Of a DNA stretch of 64,000 bases, positions 8,799 through 17,521 are shown piece after piece. The translations under genes and the position numbers were made by a program. Numbering within the stretch: the stretch's first letter is position 1; each line of letters opens with the position of its first letter. Source of the stretch: Nitrosomonas ureae (GTDB lineage: Bacteria; Pseudomonadota; Gammaproteobacteria; Burkholderiales; Nitrosomonadaceae); NCBI RefSeq assembly GCF_900206265.1, contig NZ_LT907782.1, positions 1,984,001-2,048,000 on the forward strand, read 5' to 3'. The notes under the pieces were generated by a model. The model did no database searches, was not told where the DNA came from, and saw only the letters and a list, made by a program, of their open reading frames with translations.

Positions 8799-9258
8799 AG
8801 CAGGAATAATAATTACTGCATACTAAGTTTATTAACCTCCGGCAGATTTTCACTATCCTCTCAATTGACATAATCCAAGAAAGCCTTCACCCACCCTGTT
8901 CCACATGTTCTCGACTAAGCAGCATCTTAATTAATCCCACAGAAACGTAAGATTCAAGGCGCTCAAGTCAGGATAAACCCACAAACCTACTAGGAGAAGT
9001 ATCCTGCCTTTTTAGGCATAAAAATTATGAGAATGAGAGATTCTTCTTACATTAAGTGATGTATTGAATGATAGATTACAAATAGCAGTATACATTTATT
9101 AAGCAAAATATTCAGTTGATTTATTTTATTTAACTCGAATGAAATCCTGGGCATAACGATATTTGATAAATTTTGACTTCAATTTTGCAAGTAATCAACT
9201 ATTGGTATACACACGAATAGTTTTTGTAACCTTATAAATTTCTTGAGGATAATTAAAA
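8799..9258 (+). other. Leader/promoter region of the giant repeat protein, with an attenuator-like hairpin
   Basis: 460 bases without a gene. CAGGATA (8969-8975) pairs perfectly with TATCCTG (9000-9006). The right arm is followed by CC and five T (9009-9013), so this is an intrinsic terminator or attenuator shape. It contains a smaller CCTA/TAGG element in its 24-base loop. It may end the regulator transcript (stop at 8798) or sit in the leader of the large gene at 9259. Just before that gene, GAGG at 9243-9246 is a plausible ribosome binding site. The rest is AT-rich with no other structure seen. Confidence 0.4.
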
Positions 9259-12200
9259 ATGGCCAAACAGATCGTAGATTTAACTAATTTAGATGGTGCC
9301 GGCCAAATTGGTGGCACCTTTTTTAATAATGTGGAATTTGGAGCGGGAACTGGTGTAATCGATCCATTTGTGCGGATACAAAACAATGGGAATGAACAAG
9401 GATACAATTCGAGCGCTGCATGGTTACCCAACGCAAGCAATCCTCAATTTAACGAGACTGGTGATTATAATAGTCAATTTAATAAAGCATTACCTCTTAC
9501 AGATATTCCAATTGTTTATATTTACAATCCTGCAACGCTATCATTCGATGCCTATCGCGAGCTTCGGCTTGATATTAATGAGGTAAGCCAGCAAGGAAAC
9601 CAGTACCTATCACTTGATGCCTTGCAGATCTATCAATCAAATAGCAATCAACTTGCTAACTTTACGGGTAGTCCAACTACCACTGGCACCTTTACTGATG
9701 TAGGAAATATCACCGGACAAGGCAGTCTTCGCTACAATATGGATGCGGGCGATGCCGGAAACTTAGTGCAAATGAACTATAATCTGCAACCAGGTAGTGG
9801 TGTCGGCGATATATCCGTGTTTATTCCGGACTCTGCCTTTAATTCTCAACAATATGTTTATGTATATTCCGCATTTGGCTTTGAGCCAACCGATGTAGCC
9901 GGTAACAAAATATGGGGATCAAGCGACGGCTTCGAAGAATGGTCGGTTGGCGTAAGTGGTCCGATCGCTGCAAGCGATTTGACCGGTTCCAAATTCTTTG
10001 ATGCCAACGGCGACGGCGATTTCGATGCGGGTATTGATCAAGCATGGAGTATATCCAATGGTTTCACAACGCCCGTTCAGATTTATCTTGATCAAAACCA
10101 AGATAAGACACTTGATTGGACCGATAGCAATACTAATAACCAGTGGGATCCAGGTGAAGGAGAGCGCTGGGTATTTACCGACGCCAATGGCAATTATGTT
10201 TTCACTGATCTGGCGGCAGGCCTTGGAGCAAATTCAACCTTCCATGTACGCGAAGTTGTCCCAACCACTTATGTACAAACCGGTCCGATAGATGGAACAT
10301 ACGCCACAGGCGTAACAGGTGAAAACGCGACAGTTTCCGATTTCACCATTAATGTACAGCTTAACACGGCAGGTGTTACTTACAATCTGCCAGCATTCGG
10401 CAATAAGCTGGGAGGCCCTGCCGCTGGAGATCTAAACATTGAGAAATACGTTTTTGACCCGAATTTCACCGGAGACGAAGGTGCTGGCACTGGCTGGCGG
10501 GATGCTGATAATCCAACCGGACCACTCCTTCTCAATGACGGCAATGGTGTCGAATTCAAATTCGTAGTATCAAACTCTGGCGCAGCGACAGCAACAAACG
10601 TTGAGCTAAGCGATTCCGATTTTGATTTGAATGATGCAACCCTGGCAAAAGATGGTATCACCATACCATCAATCGCAGCAGGCCAAAGTTATACGTTTTC
10701 CCTCAATGGCACAACCTGGCAAATGGGGCAGCATACAAATACGGGCAAGATAACCTATCTCGCCAATGGGCAATCTGTCGAAGATACCGATGACGCCAAT
10801 TACTTCGGCGCTAGCCCTAGCATCGACATCGAAAAATATGTCTGGGATGGCGATAGCTGGGAAGATGCCGATTCTCCAACCGGGCCATTCCTCGTCAGCG
10901 GTAGTGAAGTCAAATTCAGATATGAAGTGACTAATACCGGTAATGTCGCACTGACCGATATTAATGTCACCGACGACAAGCTAGGCGACATCAATGCAAC
11001 TAATGCAACACTTGCTGCCGGTGCAAGTATTGTCTACGACGACATACCAGGCACTTGGGCAGCAGGGCAACAAACCAACACCGGTACCGCGGCAACTACT
11101 TACGCCGGCCAGTCCGTTAATGATACCGATGACGCCAATTACTTCGGCGCCAACCCGAGTATTGACATCGAAAAATATGTCTGGGATGGCGATAGCTGGG
11201 AAGATGCCGATTCTCCAACCGGGCCATTCCTCGTCAGCGGTAGTGAAGTCAAATTCAGATATGAAGTGACTAATACCGGTAATGTCGCACTGACCGATAT
11301 TAATGTCACCGACGACAAGCTAGGCGACATCAATGCAACTAATGCAACACTTGCTGCCGGTGCAAGTATTGTCTACGACGACATACCAGGCACTTGGGCA
11401 GCAGGGCAACAAACCAACACCGGTACCGCGGCAACTACTTACGCCGGCCAGTCCGTTAATGATACCGATGACGCCAATTACTTCGGCGCCAACCCGAGTA
11501 TTGACATCGAAAAATATGTCTGGGATGGCGATAGCTGGGAAGATGCCGATTCTCCAACCGGGCCATTCCTCGTCAGCGGTAGTGAAGTCAAATTCAGATA
11601 TGAAGTGACTAATACCGGTAATGTCGCACTGACCGATATTAATGTCACCGACGACAAGCTAGGCGACATCAATGCAACTAATGCAACACTTGCTGCCGGT
11701 GCAAGTATTGTCTACGACAACATACCAGGCACTTGGGCAGCAGGGCAACAAACCAACACCGGTACCGCGGCAACTACTTACGCCGGCCAGTCCGTTAATG
11801 ATACCGATGACGCCAATTACTTCGGCGCCAACCCGAGTATTGACATCGAAAAATATGTCTGGGATGGCGATAGCTGGGAAGATGCCGATTCTCCAACCGG
11901 GCCATTCCTCGTCAGCGGTAGTGAAGTCAAATTCAGATATGAAGTGACTAATACCGGTAATGTCGCACTGACCGATATTAATGTCACCGACGACAAGCTA
12001 GGCGACATCAATGCAACTAATGCAACACTTGCTGCCGGTGCAAGTATTGTCTACGACGACATACCAGGCACTTGGGCAGCAGGGCAACAAACCAACACCG
12101 GTACCGCGGCAACTACTTACGCCGGCCAGTCCGTTAATGATACCGATGACGCCAATTACTTCGGCGCCAACCCGAGTATTGACATCGAAAAATATGTCTG

Positions 12201-14205
12201 GGATGGCGATAGCTGGGAAGATGCCGATTCTCCAACCGGGCCATTCCTCGTCAGCGGTAGTGAAGTCAAATTCAGATATGAAGTGACTAATACCGGTAAT
12301 GTCGCACTGACCGATATTAATGTCACCGACGACAAGCTAGGCGACATCAATGCAACTAATGCAACACTTGCTGCCGGTGCAAGTATTGTCTACGACGACA
12401 TACCAGGCACTTGGGCAGCAGGGCAACAAACCAACACCGGTACCGCGGCAACTACTTACGCCGGCCAGTCCGTTAATGATACCGATGACGCCAATTACTT
12501 CGGCGCCAACCCGAGTATTGACATCGAAAAATATGTCTGGGATGGCGATAGCTGGGAAGATGCCGATTCTCCAACCGGGCCATTCCTCGTCAGCGGTAGT
12601 GAAGTCAAATTCAGATATGAAGTGACTAATACCGGTAATGTCGCACTGACCGATATTAATGTCACCGACGACAAGCTAGGCGACATCAATGCAACTAATG
12701 CAACACTTGCTGCCGGTGCAAGTATTGTCTACGACAACATACCAGGCACTTGGGCAGCAGGGCAACAAACCAACACCGGTACCGCGGCAACTACTTACGC
12801 CGGCCAGTCCGTTAATGATACCGATGACGCCAATTACTTCGGCGCCAACCCGAGTATTGATGTCGAGAAATATGTATCGGTGGATAATGGCGTGACTTGG
12901 CATGATGCCGATTCGCCAACAGGTCCGACCTTAGTCAGCACCAGTGGTATTAACCCGCAATTCAAGTTCGTTGTGGTCAATACTGGAAATGTCGCACTGT
13001 CTAACGTAACCCTGACGGATGATAAATTCAATATCGATACCACAGATAAGACCATCAATGTTGGTTCACTAGCAGTAGGAGATGGTCTTGAAGGTGGAAC
13101 AGATACGTATGAATTCATTTATACCGGTGCAAGCTGGGCTCCCGGCCAGCATGTCAATGAGGCAACCGCGAATGGAGAATATAGCGGAACCCCAGTTAGC
13201 GATTCTGATTTGGCCCACTACTTCGGTACCATGCCGGCGATGGTAACTAATTCTTCATTGTGCGATTTTGGTGAAAACTTTAATCTCATTTTCACACCGG
13301 ACTTTAAAAATGGTGCTGGCAACTTCAAGTTATCAGATTCCAATCCAGGTCAGTATTACTACAATATGTTCGACCACGGTACTGCGGGAGAAACAAGATC
13401 CTACTCCTTTGAAATACCAGAGCAATTTGTGGCGCAAGGTGCCGTACCGATACACATTTATGATCAAACGGATTTGGTTACGCATGACGGCCAGGTGTGT
13501 ATTGAACCCATCAGAGAAGTTGATAACTATAAATTAAGTGAAGTAGCTATCACCGACAAAGATGGGGACGGCATTAATGAATACACGTTTGATGCGACAT
13601 TCACGGATACAGGCTTCCTGTACCTTAACATGCACCTGGATTTCGGTTTGGAAAAACAAACGGGTTGGATTAAAGGTGAAGGCGGTAATATCGCTGATGG
13701 AGAGGATGCGCTTGACAATCCAAATCTTGCAGGTACACAGCCAAATATCCTTGAAAAAACGGAATTTAATTTCTCGGCATTAATCAATGGCTCGCAAGTG
13801 ACAGGCAGTGCAGACTCAATCTTCAATGATAATATCTTCAAGAATATCAAAGGGCTTGGCGGTTTATTTCAGGCGGATGATTCCAGCACTTCTGATCTTG
13901 ATGAAATAGCGTTGGCGGGACAACATCTTATTATCAAATCAAAAGGAAGTGTGGTAGGGGATGCATATACTGACGCTGATGGCTGGTACTTCTCACAATT
14001 TATGGCGACAGGCAAGCAGGCAGCATACGATGTGTATTGGGATCGAAACAACAATAATAAAGTAGATGCGGGAGAAGCCTTCAAATCAACTCAGATGGGG
14101 GGCGCTGCCGGAAAATGGGCTGAAGTAGATTTCACCGCTGTAGATGTAGTGGGTTACAATCCTCCTGCTGATGTTTTAATCAACAGCTATACTACTTTGC
14201 TGTAA
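9259..14205 (+). CDS. Giant tandem-repeat extracellular/surface protein (SdrD-B-like and DUF11/DUF7507-like repeats)
   Basis: 1648 residues and very acidic, with almost no Cys. No N-terminal signal peptide is visible (MAKQIVDLTNLDGAGQIGG), which fits type I secretion better than Sec export. Residues about 1-240 form an unknown beta-rich domain. Residues about 245-390 resemble an SdrD B-like domain, with Ca-binding-type loops DANGDGDFDAG and DANGNYVFTDLAAG. Residues about 395-515 are a divergent first repeat. About 515-1192 hold six nearly identical 113-residue repeats, each starting SIDIEKYVWDG and containing EVTNTGNVALTDINVTDDK, the DUF11/DUF7507 style of surface proteins. A divergent last repeat follows at about 1193-1330, then a unique C-terminus with another acidic loop, DRNNNNKVDAGEAF, ending in YTTLL. 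A role as adhesin or matrix protein is inferred from architecture. The start has a GAGG ribosome binding site. No secretion genes lie nearby. Confidence 0.85.
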   Translation: MAKQIVDLTNLDGAGQIGGTFFNNVEFGAGTGVIDPFVRIQNNGNEQGYNSSAAWLPNASNPQFNETGDYNSQFNKALPLTDIPIVYIYNPATLSFDAYRELRLDINEVSQQGNQYLSLDALQIYQSNSNQLANFTGSPTTTGTFTDVGNITGQGSLRYNMDAGDAGNLVQMNYNLQPGSGVGDISVFIPDSAFNSQQYVYVYSAFGFEPTDVAGNKIWGSSDGFEEWSVGVSGPIAASDLTGSKFFDANGDGDFDAGIDQAWSISNGFTTPVQIYLDQNQDKTLDWTDSNTNNQWDPGEGERWVFTDANGNYVFTDLAAGLGANSTFHVREVVPTTYVQTGPIDGTYATGVTGENATVSDFTINVQLNTAGVTYNLPAFGNKLGGPAAGDLNIEKYVFDPNFTGDEGAGTGWRDADNPTGPLLLNDGNGVEFKFVVSNSGAATATNVELSDSDFDLNDATLAKDGITIPSIAAGQSYTFSLNGTTWQMGQHTNTGKITYLANGQSVEDTDDANYFGASPSIDIEKYVWDGDSWEDADSPTGPFLVSGSEVKFRYEVTNTGNVALTDINVTDDKLGDINATNATLAAGASIVYDDIPGTWAAGQQTNTGTAATTYAGQSVNDTDDANYFGANPSIDIEKYVWDGDSWEDADSPTGPFLVSGSEVKFRYEVTNTGNVALTDINVTDDKLGDINATNATLAAGASIVYDDIPGTWAAGQQTNTGTAATTYAGQSVNDTDDANYFGANPSIDIEKYVWDGDSWEDADSPTGPFLVSGSEVKFRYEVTNTGNVALTDINVTDDKLGDINATNATLAAGASIVYDNIPGTWAAGQQTNTGTAATTYAGQSVNDTDDANYFGANPSIDIEKYVWDGDSWEDADSPTGPFLVSGSEVKFRYEVTNTGNVALTDINVTDDKLGDINATNATLAAGASIVYDDIPGTWAAGQQTNTGTAATTYAGQSVNDTDDANYFGANPSIDIEKYVWDGDSWEDADSPTGPFLVSGSEVKFRYEVTNTGNVALTDINVTDDKLGDINATNATLAAGASIVYDDIPGTWAAGQQTNTGTAATTYAGQSVNDTDDANYFGANPSIDIEKYVWDGDSWEDADSPTGPFLVSGSEVKFRYEVTNTGNVALTDINVTDDKLGDINATNATLAAGASIVYDNIPGTWAAGQQTNTGTAATTYAGQSVNDTDDANYFGANPSIDVEKYVSVDNGVTWHDADSPTGPTLVSTSGINPQFKFVVVNTGNVALSNVTLTDDKFNIDTTDKTINVGSLAVGDGLEGGTDTYEFIYTGASWAPGQHVNEATANGEYSGTPVSDSDLAHYFGTMPAMVTNSSLCDFGENFNLIFTPDFKNGAGNFKLSDSNPGQYYYNMFDHGTAGETRSYSFEIPEQFVAQGAVPIHIYDQTDLVTHDGQVCIEPIREVDNYKLSEVAITDKDGDGINEYTFDATFTDTGFLYLNMHLDFGLEKQTGWIKGEGGNIADGEDALDNPNLAGTQPNILEKTEFNFSALINGSQVTGSADSIFNDNIFKNIKGLGGLFQADDSSTSDLDEIALAGQHLIIKSKGSVVGDAYTDADGWYFSQFMATGKQAAYDVYWDRNNNNKVDAGEAFKSTQMGGAAGKWAEVDFTAVDVVGYNPPADVLINSYTTLL
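10800..12833 (+). repeat. Six in-frame 339-bp tandem repeats inside the giant protein gene
   Basis: Units start at about 10800, 11139, 11478, 11817, 12156 and 12495, each exactly 339 bp (113 codons), and are nearly identical at the DNA level. The only internal difference I found is GAC versus AAC in the VYD(D/N)IPG motif. In order the units read D, D, N, D, D, N, so units 4-6 look like a copy of units 1-3 (a 1,017-bp block). The first 25 or so bases of unit 1 differ (GCTAGCCCTAGC versus CAACCCGAGT). Such identity implies recent amplification or ongoing homogenisation, and copy number may vary between cells or be misassembled. Confidence 0.97.
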
Positions 14206-14240
14206 AGCAATTAATTTAGCTGCATAAATCTTGCCGTTAT

Positions 14241-14274
14241 ACTTCCCTTCCCAGTCTATACAGGGAAGGGAAGT
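14241..14274 (+). terminator. Strong 12-bp hairpin downstream of the giant protein gene
   Basis: ACTTCCCTTCCC (14241-14252) and GGGAAGGGAAGT (14263-14274) pair perfectly around a 10-base loop, 36 bases after the stop codon of the giant gene. No U-tract follows, so it may act as an RNA 3'-end stabiliser or a Rho-assisted terminator instead of a classical intrinsic one. Confidence 0.6.
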
Positions 14275-14307
14275 AATAAGAGAGTAATGCCGTTTACAAA
14301 AGTAGTT

Positions 14308-14430
14308 AGAGAATATTCTCTGCTGTTATTTTTAGCCTTAAGATCGCAGAAAAGGATTATAAGAACTATCTTCTTTAATGCGATTTGAGGCTAAATTCAT
14401 TTCGCAGTGCGTCGCACAGCAAGTTGCTGG
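14308..14430 (+). other. Structured region upstream of the DUF3467-like pair (possible leader RNA)
   Basis: This gap holds several consecutive dyads. There is a 14-bp palindrome AGAGAATATTCTCT (14308-14321). A long imperfect hairpin has TTTAGCCT (14331-14338) pairing with AGGCTAAA (14388-14395) and, inside it, ATCGCA (14343-14348) pairing with TGCGAT (14379-14384). Then come GTGCG/CGCAC (14407-14417) and CAGCAA/TTGCTG (14417-14429). The last two share one base and could alternate. I do not recognise a known riboswitch class. It ends about 85 bases before the 14515 start. Confidence 0.4.
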
Positions 14431-14514
14431 CTTGTACCACCTCAGCACACCAAGGGCGAGGAATTAAACTTGGGAAAAAATTTTAGAAATTTAATTAAAT
14501 ATTCGGAGAAATGA

Positions 14515-14835
14515 ATGACAGATAATAATGAAGCAGATGCAGAAACTAACAAGTCTCAAGCTACGCAAATAAATATCAGAATGCAGCAAGGCGAACATAC
14601 CGGCCAGCTACTTTATTCCAATTTCACGTCAGTGCAAGGAGGTCAAGGCGTGGTCATAGTGGATTTCGGTTTTCTCGATCCACAAACTATTCATGCGGTA
14701 AATCGTCTTGCGCGATCAGGTGAAAAAGTTCCGGAAGCAGTGGGAGCAAGAATGTCATGCCGGATGGCTATCAGTGTTGAAGCAGCGAATAGTCTAGCGC
14801 AGCAATTAAACCAACTGTTTCATAAAAAAACCTAG
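14515..14835 (+). CDS. Small DUF3467-like protein, copy 1
   Basis: 106 residues with no signal peptide or membrane helix. The core (about 18-100) has the pattern YSNFTSVQGGQGVVIVDFGFLDP ... ARMSCRMAISVEAANSLAQQLNQLF. It resembles the DUF3467 family, in which a YSN-N-x-hydrophobic strand, a DF(G/I) motif and an 'R-h-x-h-s-x-x-x-A-x-x-L' helix recur. The function of that family is not established. ATG 14515 is preceded by GGAG with a 6-base spacing; an out-of-frame ATG at 14511 is ignored. It lies between the giant repeat protein and a close paralogue, so a role in producing or exporting that protein is a context-based guess only. Confidence 0.7.
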   Translation: MTDNNEADAETNKSQATQINIRMQQGEHTGQLLYSNFTSVQGGQGVVIVDFGFLDPQTIHAVNRLARSGEKVPEAVGARMSCRMAISVEAANSLAQQLNQLFHKKT

Positions 14836-14934
14836 TAATCCTGATTGAATGTTTGCATTAAATAATGAAATTAGAGTAAGCGGTTATCTTGATTGTTCAT
14901 GAAATTAAATGGCAAAGATAAAAGAGGGAAAAGC

Positions 14935-15411
14935 ATGGTAGAAGGAAACGTTACACCGATTGAAAGTGAAGGCAGCACTTCACAACAGCACGCAATGCAA
15001 GTCAAGGTTAGTATGCAACAAGGCGAGCATACAGGACAACCTATCTATTCTAATTTTACATCTGTTCAAATTGGACAAGGCGTTGTTATCGTGGACTTCG
15101 GTTTTCTTGATCCACAAACTATTCATGCGGTAAATCGTCTTGCACGATCGGGTGAAAAAATTCCGGAAACAGTGGGGGCAAGAATGTCATGCCGCATGGC
15201 TATCAGTGTTGAAGCAGCGAATCAGCTGGCCCAGCAGTTAAACCAGCTATTGAATAAAGCCACTACATCAACACCACCCAGTCAAGAAAAAATAGCCGAC
15301 CAAGTAAGTCACGCATCTTCAAATACAACACCTGCCAACGAAGAAAATAACGCAGTGGAAAGTAATACGAGTGGTGGCTTCCGTTTTCCTTGGTCCAAAA
15401 AAACTCACTAA
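14935..15411 (+). CDS. Small DUF3467-like protein, copy 2 with C-terminal extension
   Basis: 158 residues from ATG 14935, which is preceded by GAGGG with a 6-base gap. TTG 14893 and ATG 14899 would add unlikely residues. Residues about 20-110 are a close paralogue of the preceding protein: the stretch DFGFLDPQTIHAVNRLARSG is identical and the DNA is still largely conserved, so this is a recent tandem duplication. After the shared domain this copy has a low-complexity Ser/Thr/Asn/Glu-rich linker and a basic-aromatic end (FRFPWSKKTH) that copy 1 lacks. The tail might mediate membrane or partner contact, but nothing proves this. The gap between the two genes is 99 bases. Confidence 0.7.
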   Translation: MVEGNVTPIESEGSTSQQHAMQVKVSMQQGEHTGQPIYSNFTSVQIGQGVVIVDFGFLDPQTIHAVNRLARSGEKIPETVGARMSCRMAISVEAANQLAQQLNQLLNKATTSTPPSQEKIADQVSHASSNTTPANEENNAVESNTSGGFRFPWSKKTH

Positions 15412-15417
15412 ATTGAT

Positions 15418-15457
15418 AACACAATCCTCCTTTGCAAAAACATAAAAGGATTGTGTT
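15418..15457. terminator. Bidirectional terminator-like hairpin between convergent genes
   Basis: AACACAATCCT (15418-15428) pairs with AGGATTGTGTT (15447-15457) around an 18-base A-rich loop. It lies between the convergent DUF3467-like gene (stop 15411) and the subtilase (stop 15484). Neither side has a convincing U-tract, so the strength is uncertain. Confidence 0.5.
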
Positions 15458-15483
15458 AGCTGCATTATCTGTCGTTCACCCAC

Positions 15484-17409
15484 TTACTTAACCACCTTTA
15501 CCGTGACAGACGCAATCGATGTGTTGCCAGCGGCGTCTCGTGCTAATGCTTGAATAGTATGTGCCCCAGCCTTGACACCTTTGGTGCGAGTATTCCAGCT
15601 TGTACTTAATGTGCCGCCGGTACCGGATGTTTTGAGCACGCCATCAACATAAATCCCTAATGAAATGCCCGATGCACCATTATTATCAGACGCATTGACA
15701 CTGATAGTAATATTACCGGAAACGTTACCGGCGACTGGGTTAATGATTTGAATTGCAGGCGCTTGGGTATCAACCATTGGAGGCTGAACAGAATTATCCA
15801 CATTCACTTCGATACTGGAAGATGCTGTATTTCCGCTTGCATCATACGCGCGAACAACAAGAGCAGTTGCACCATTTTGTACACCGCTCGAATCCCAGGT
15901 AAATGCAAATGGCAGAGAAGTATCTACCGCAACACTGGTATTGTTAACCCACAATTCGGCTCGCGTTACGCTTACATTATCGGATACATCAATATCTACT
16001 GGCACCAATCCGCTGACAGTGGCACCCCCTAAAGGATCAATAATCGCTACAGAGGGAGCTTCGCTATCTTGAACCGGCATGGCCGATTGAGCTGCTTGCA
16101 CGGCAGCTGCGGCATTAACTCGACCATAGCCATAATAAGAATCACGACCGACTGCGCCTAAGTCAATTGCCGTGGAAAATAATAAATTTTCAATTTCAGT
16201 GCTACTCAATCTAGAGTTGGCAGACATCATTTGAGCGATTGCACCCGCAACAATAGGGCTAGAAAAGGAAGTACCACTGACTGACCAATAATTACCTCCC
16301 CAGTGAGTAGTATAAATTCCATCTCCGGGCGCTGATAGAGCAACAAAATTTCCATAGCTTGAGAAGTTTGTTTTAACATCATTTTTATCTGTTGCCGACA
16401 CGGGAATCATGGTGTTTGTTGTAGCGAAATTTTCATAATTGTATGTATTTCCAGCGCTTACTACTACTAATCCACCTTTATTTTTCATATATTGTGCTGC
16501 ATTCTGTACCGAAGAACTGCTTTGCACATTCAAATAACTGACGTTAGCAACCCGAACACCGCGATCAGCGGCATAGATTAAGCCTTCTGCTATCATACTG
16601 TAATAGCCATAGCCATTACTGTCAGCAATACGAAGTGGCATAATTTTGGATTGCCCCGCTACACCTGCTACACCAATATTGTTATTAGTCATGGCCGCTG
16701 CTACACCAGCAACGCTCGTACCATGACTGGTTACGTCTGTTGTATCAGCGTTATTATTATAGAAATTCCAGCCGGTTAGTATATTTGCTGACAAATCAGG
16801 GTGTGAACTATCAATTCCCGAATCCAGGATTGCTATAGTTATCGAAGCACCTTGGGCAATATCCCATGCGGTCGATGCGCCAATCTTAGATAAATGCCAT
16901 TCATTGACATATACTGGATCATTTGGAATTAAGGCAGGCACAACAGCATGATCTAGCTCTGCAAACTTGATATGAGGATGGTTTTTCAGATGTACTACCG
17001 CTCCTTCCTCTGAGTACTGGGGCAGATTGACAATATATATGTCACTTTGACCAATTTTTCTAGCCTTGCCATTATGGGTTCTTACAATATCAGCGAGGGT
17101 TTTGGCTGGCAAGCCCGCACGTGGCATTAGCAGAATTCTTCCTCTCGCCCAGTTTTCCGAATCATAATTCTTTTTAAAACGTGTTATTCCAGGTAGCGCA
17201 GGATCTGATAAATTTTCATAAGCATGAACCGGCAATGCTGCGCCAAAAACTATCGTGAGTAACGCTACAGCATATATTAACCCCTGTTTAAAAAGCCTTA
17301 TGAAACCCGATTGTTTCAAACTTATTTCATTTAATTTCCGGATACTTAATTGAAAAGCAAAAGTTGATAATAAAACTGCAGCCTGCAAGGATTGTTGATC
17401 TCTTTCCAT
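15484..17409 (-). CDS. Secreted subtilisin-like serine protease (S8) with two C-terminal Ig-like domains
   Basis: 641 residues. After about 40 polar residues comes a Sec-type signal, GLIYAVALLTIVFGAALPVHA, with probable cleavage after residue 63. A propeptide of the I9 type follows (about 85-155: GRILLMPRAGL ... IYIVNLP ... HPHIKFAELDH). The catalytic domain is about 165-445, with the triad Asp196 (ILDSGID), His229 (TSHGTSVAG) and Ser381 (SGTSFSSP), and oxyanion Asn321 (SAGN). Two Bacterial-Ig-like modules close the protein (EAPSVAIIDPLGGATVSG and APAIQIINPVAGNVSG). It should be active outside the cell, perhaps held by the Ig modules. ATG 17409 has an AGGA site 8-9 bases upstream. The leader contains a cyclic-di-GMP riboswitch (17522-17604), so expression should follow c-di-GMP. 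It converges on the giant repeat protein locus, which makes that protein a candidate substrate. Confidence 0.93.
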   Translation of the reverse strand: MERDQQSLQAAVLLSTFAFQLSIRKLNEISLKQSGFIRLFKQGLIYAVALLTIVFGAALPVHAYENLSDPALPGITRFKKNYDSENWARGRILLMPRAGLPAKTLADIVRTHNGKARKIGQSDIYIVNLPQYSEEGAVVHLKNHPHIKFAELDHAVVPALIPNDPVYVNEWHLSKIGASTAWDIAQGASITIAILDSGIDSSHPDLSANILTGWNFYNNNADTTDVTSHGTSVAGVAAAMTNNNIGVAGVAGQSKIMPLRIADSNGYGYYSMIAEGLIYAADRGVRVANVSYLNVQSSSSVQNAAQYMKNKGGLVVVSAGNTYNYENFATTNTMIPVSATDKNDVKTNFSSYGNFVALSAPGDGIYTTHWGGNYWSVSGTSFSSPIVAGAIAQMMSANSRLSSTEIENLLFSTAIDLGAVGRDSYYGYGRVNAAAAVQAAQSAMPVQDSEAPSVAIIDPLGGATVSGLVPVDIDVSDNVSVTRAELWVNNTSVAVDTSLPFAFTWDSSGVQNGATALVVRAYDASGNTASSSIEVNVDNSVQPPMVDTQAPAIQIINPVAGNVSGNITISVNASDNNGASGISLGIYVDGVLKTSGTGGTLSTSWNTRTKGVKAGAHTIQALARDAAGNTSIASVTVKVVK

Positions 17410-17469
17410 GGGTTGATTCCTTTAAACATCAGGGAGAACCCGGGGAAAAGACTGCTTATAAAATCACCG

Positions 17470-17495
17470 TGAAGCCTTCGTGCGATTGCACTTCA
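17470..17495 (-). terminator. Putative expression-platform hairpin between riboswitch and protease start
   Basis: On the minus strand TGAAG and CTTCA (17491-17495 and 17470-17474 on the plus strand) enclose a second possible pairing, GTGC with GCAC. The hairpin is followed by CGGTGATTTTATAA, with a short run of four T. It could be the switchable terminator of the upstream aptamer, but the U-tract is weak, so translational control is also possible. Confidence 0.35.
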
Positions 17496-17521
17496 GCCAT
17501 ATGAGCTATTGACGATGTTTT

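Noticed and set aside
10800..12833. CRISPR array
   Set aside because: The repeats are 339 bp, directly adjacent, in frame and without spacers; no cas genes are present.
10800..13118. Open frames on both strands recurring every 339 bp (such as 10994-11269 + and 10800-10994 -)
   Set aside because: They are out-of-frame shadows of the tandem repeats in the giant protein gene; identical copies appear only because the DNA repeats.
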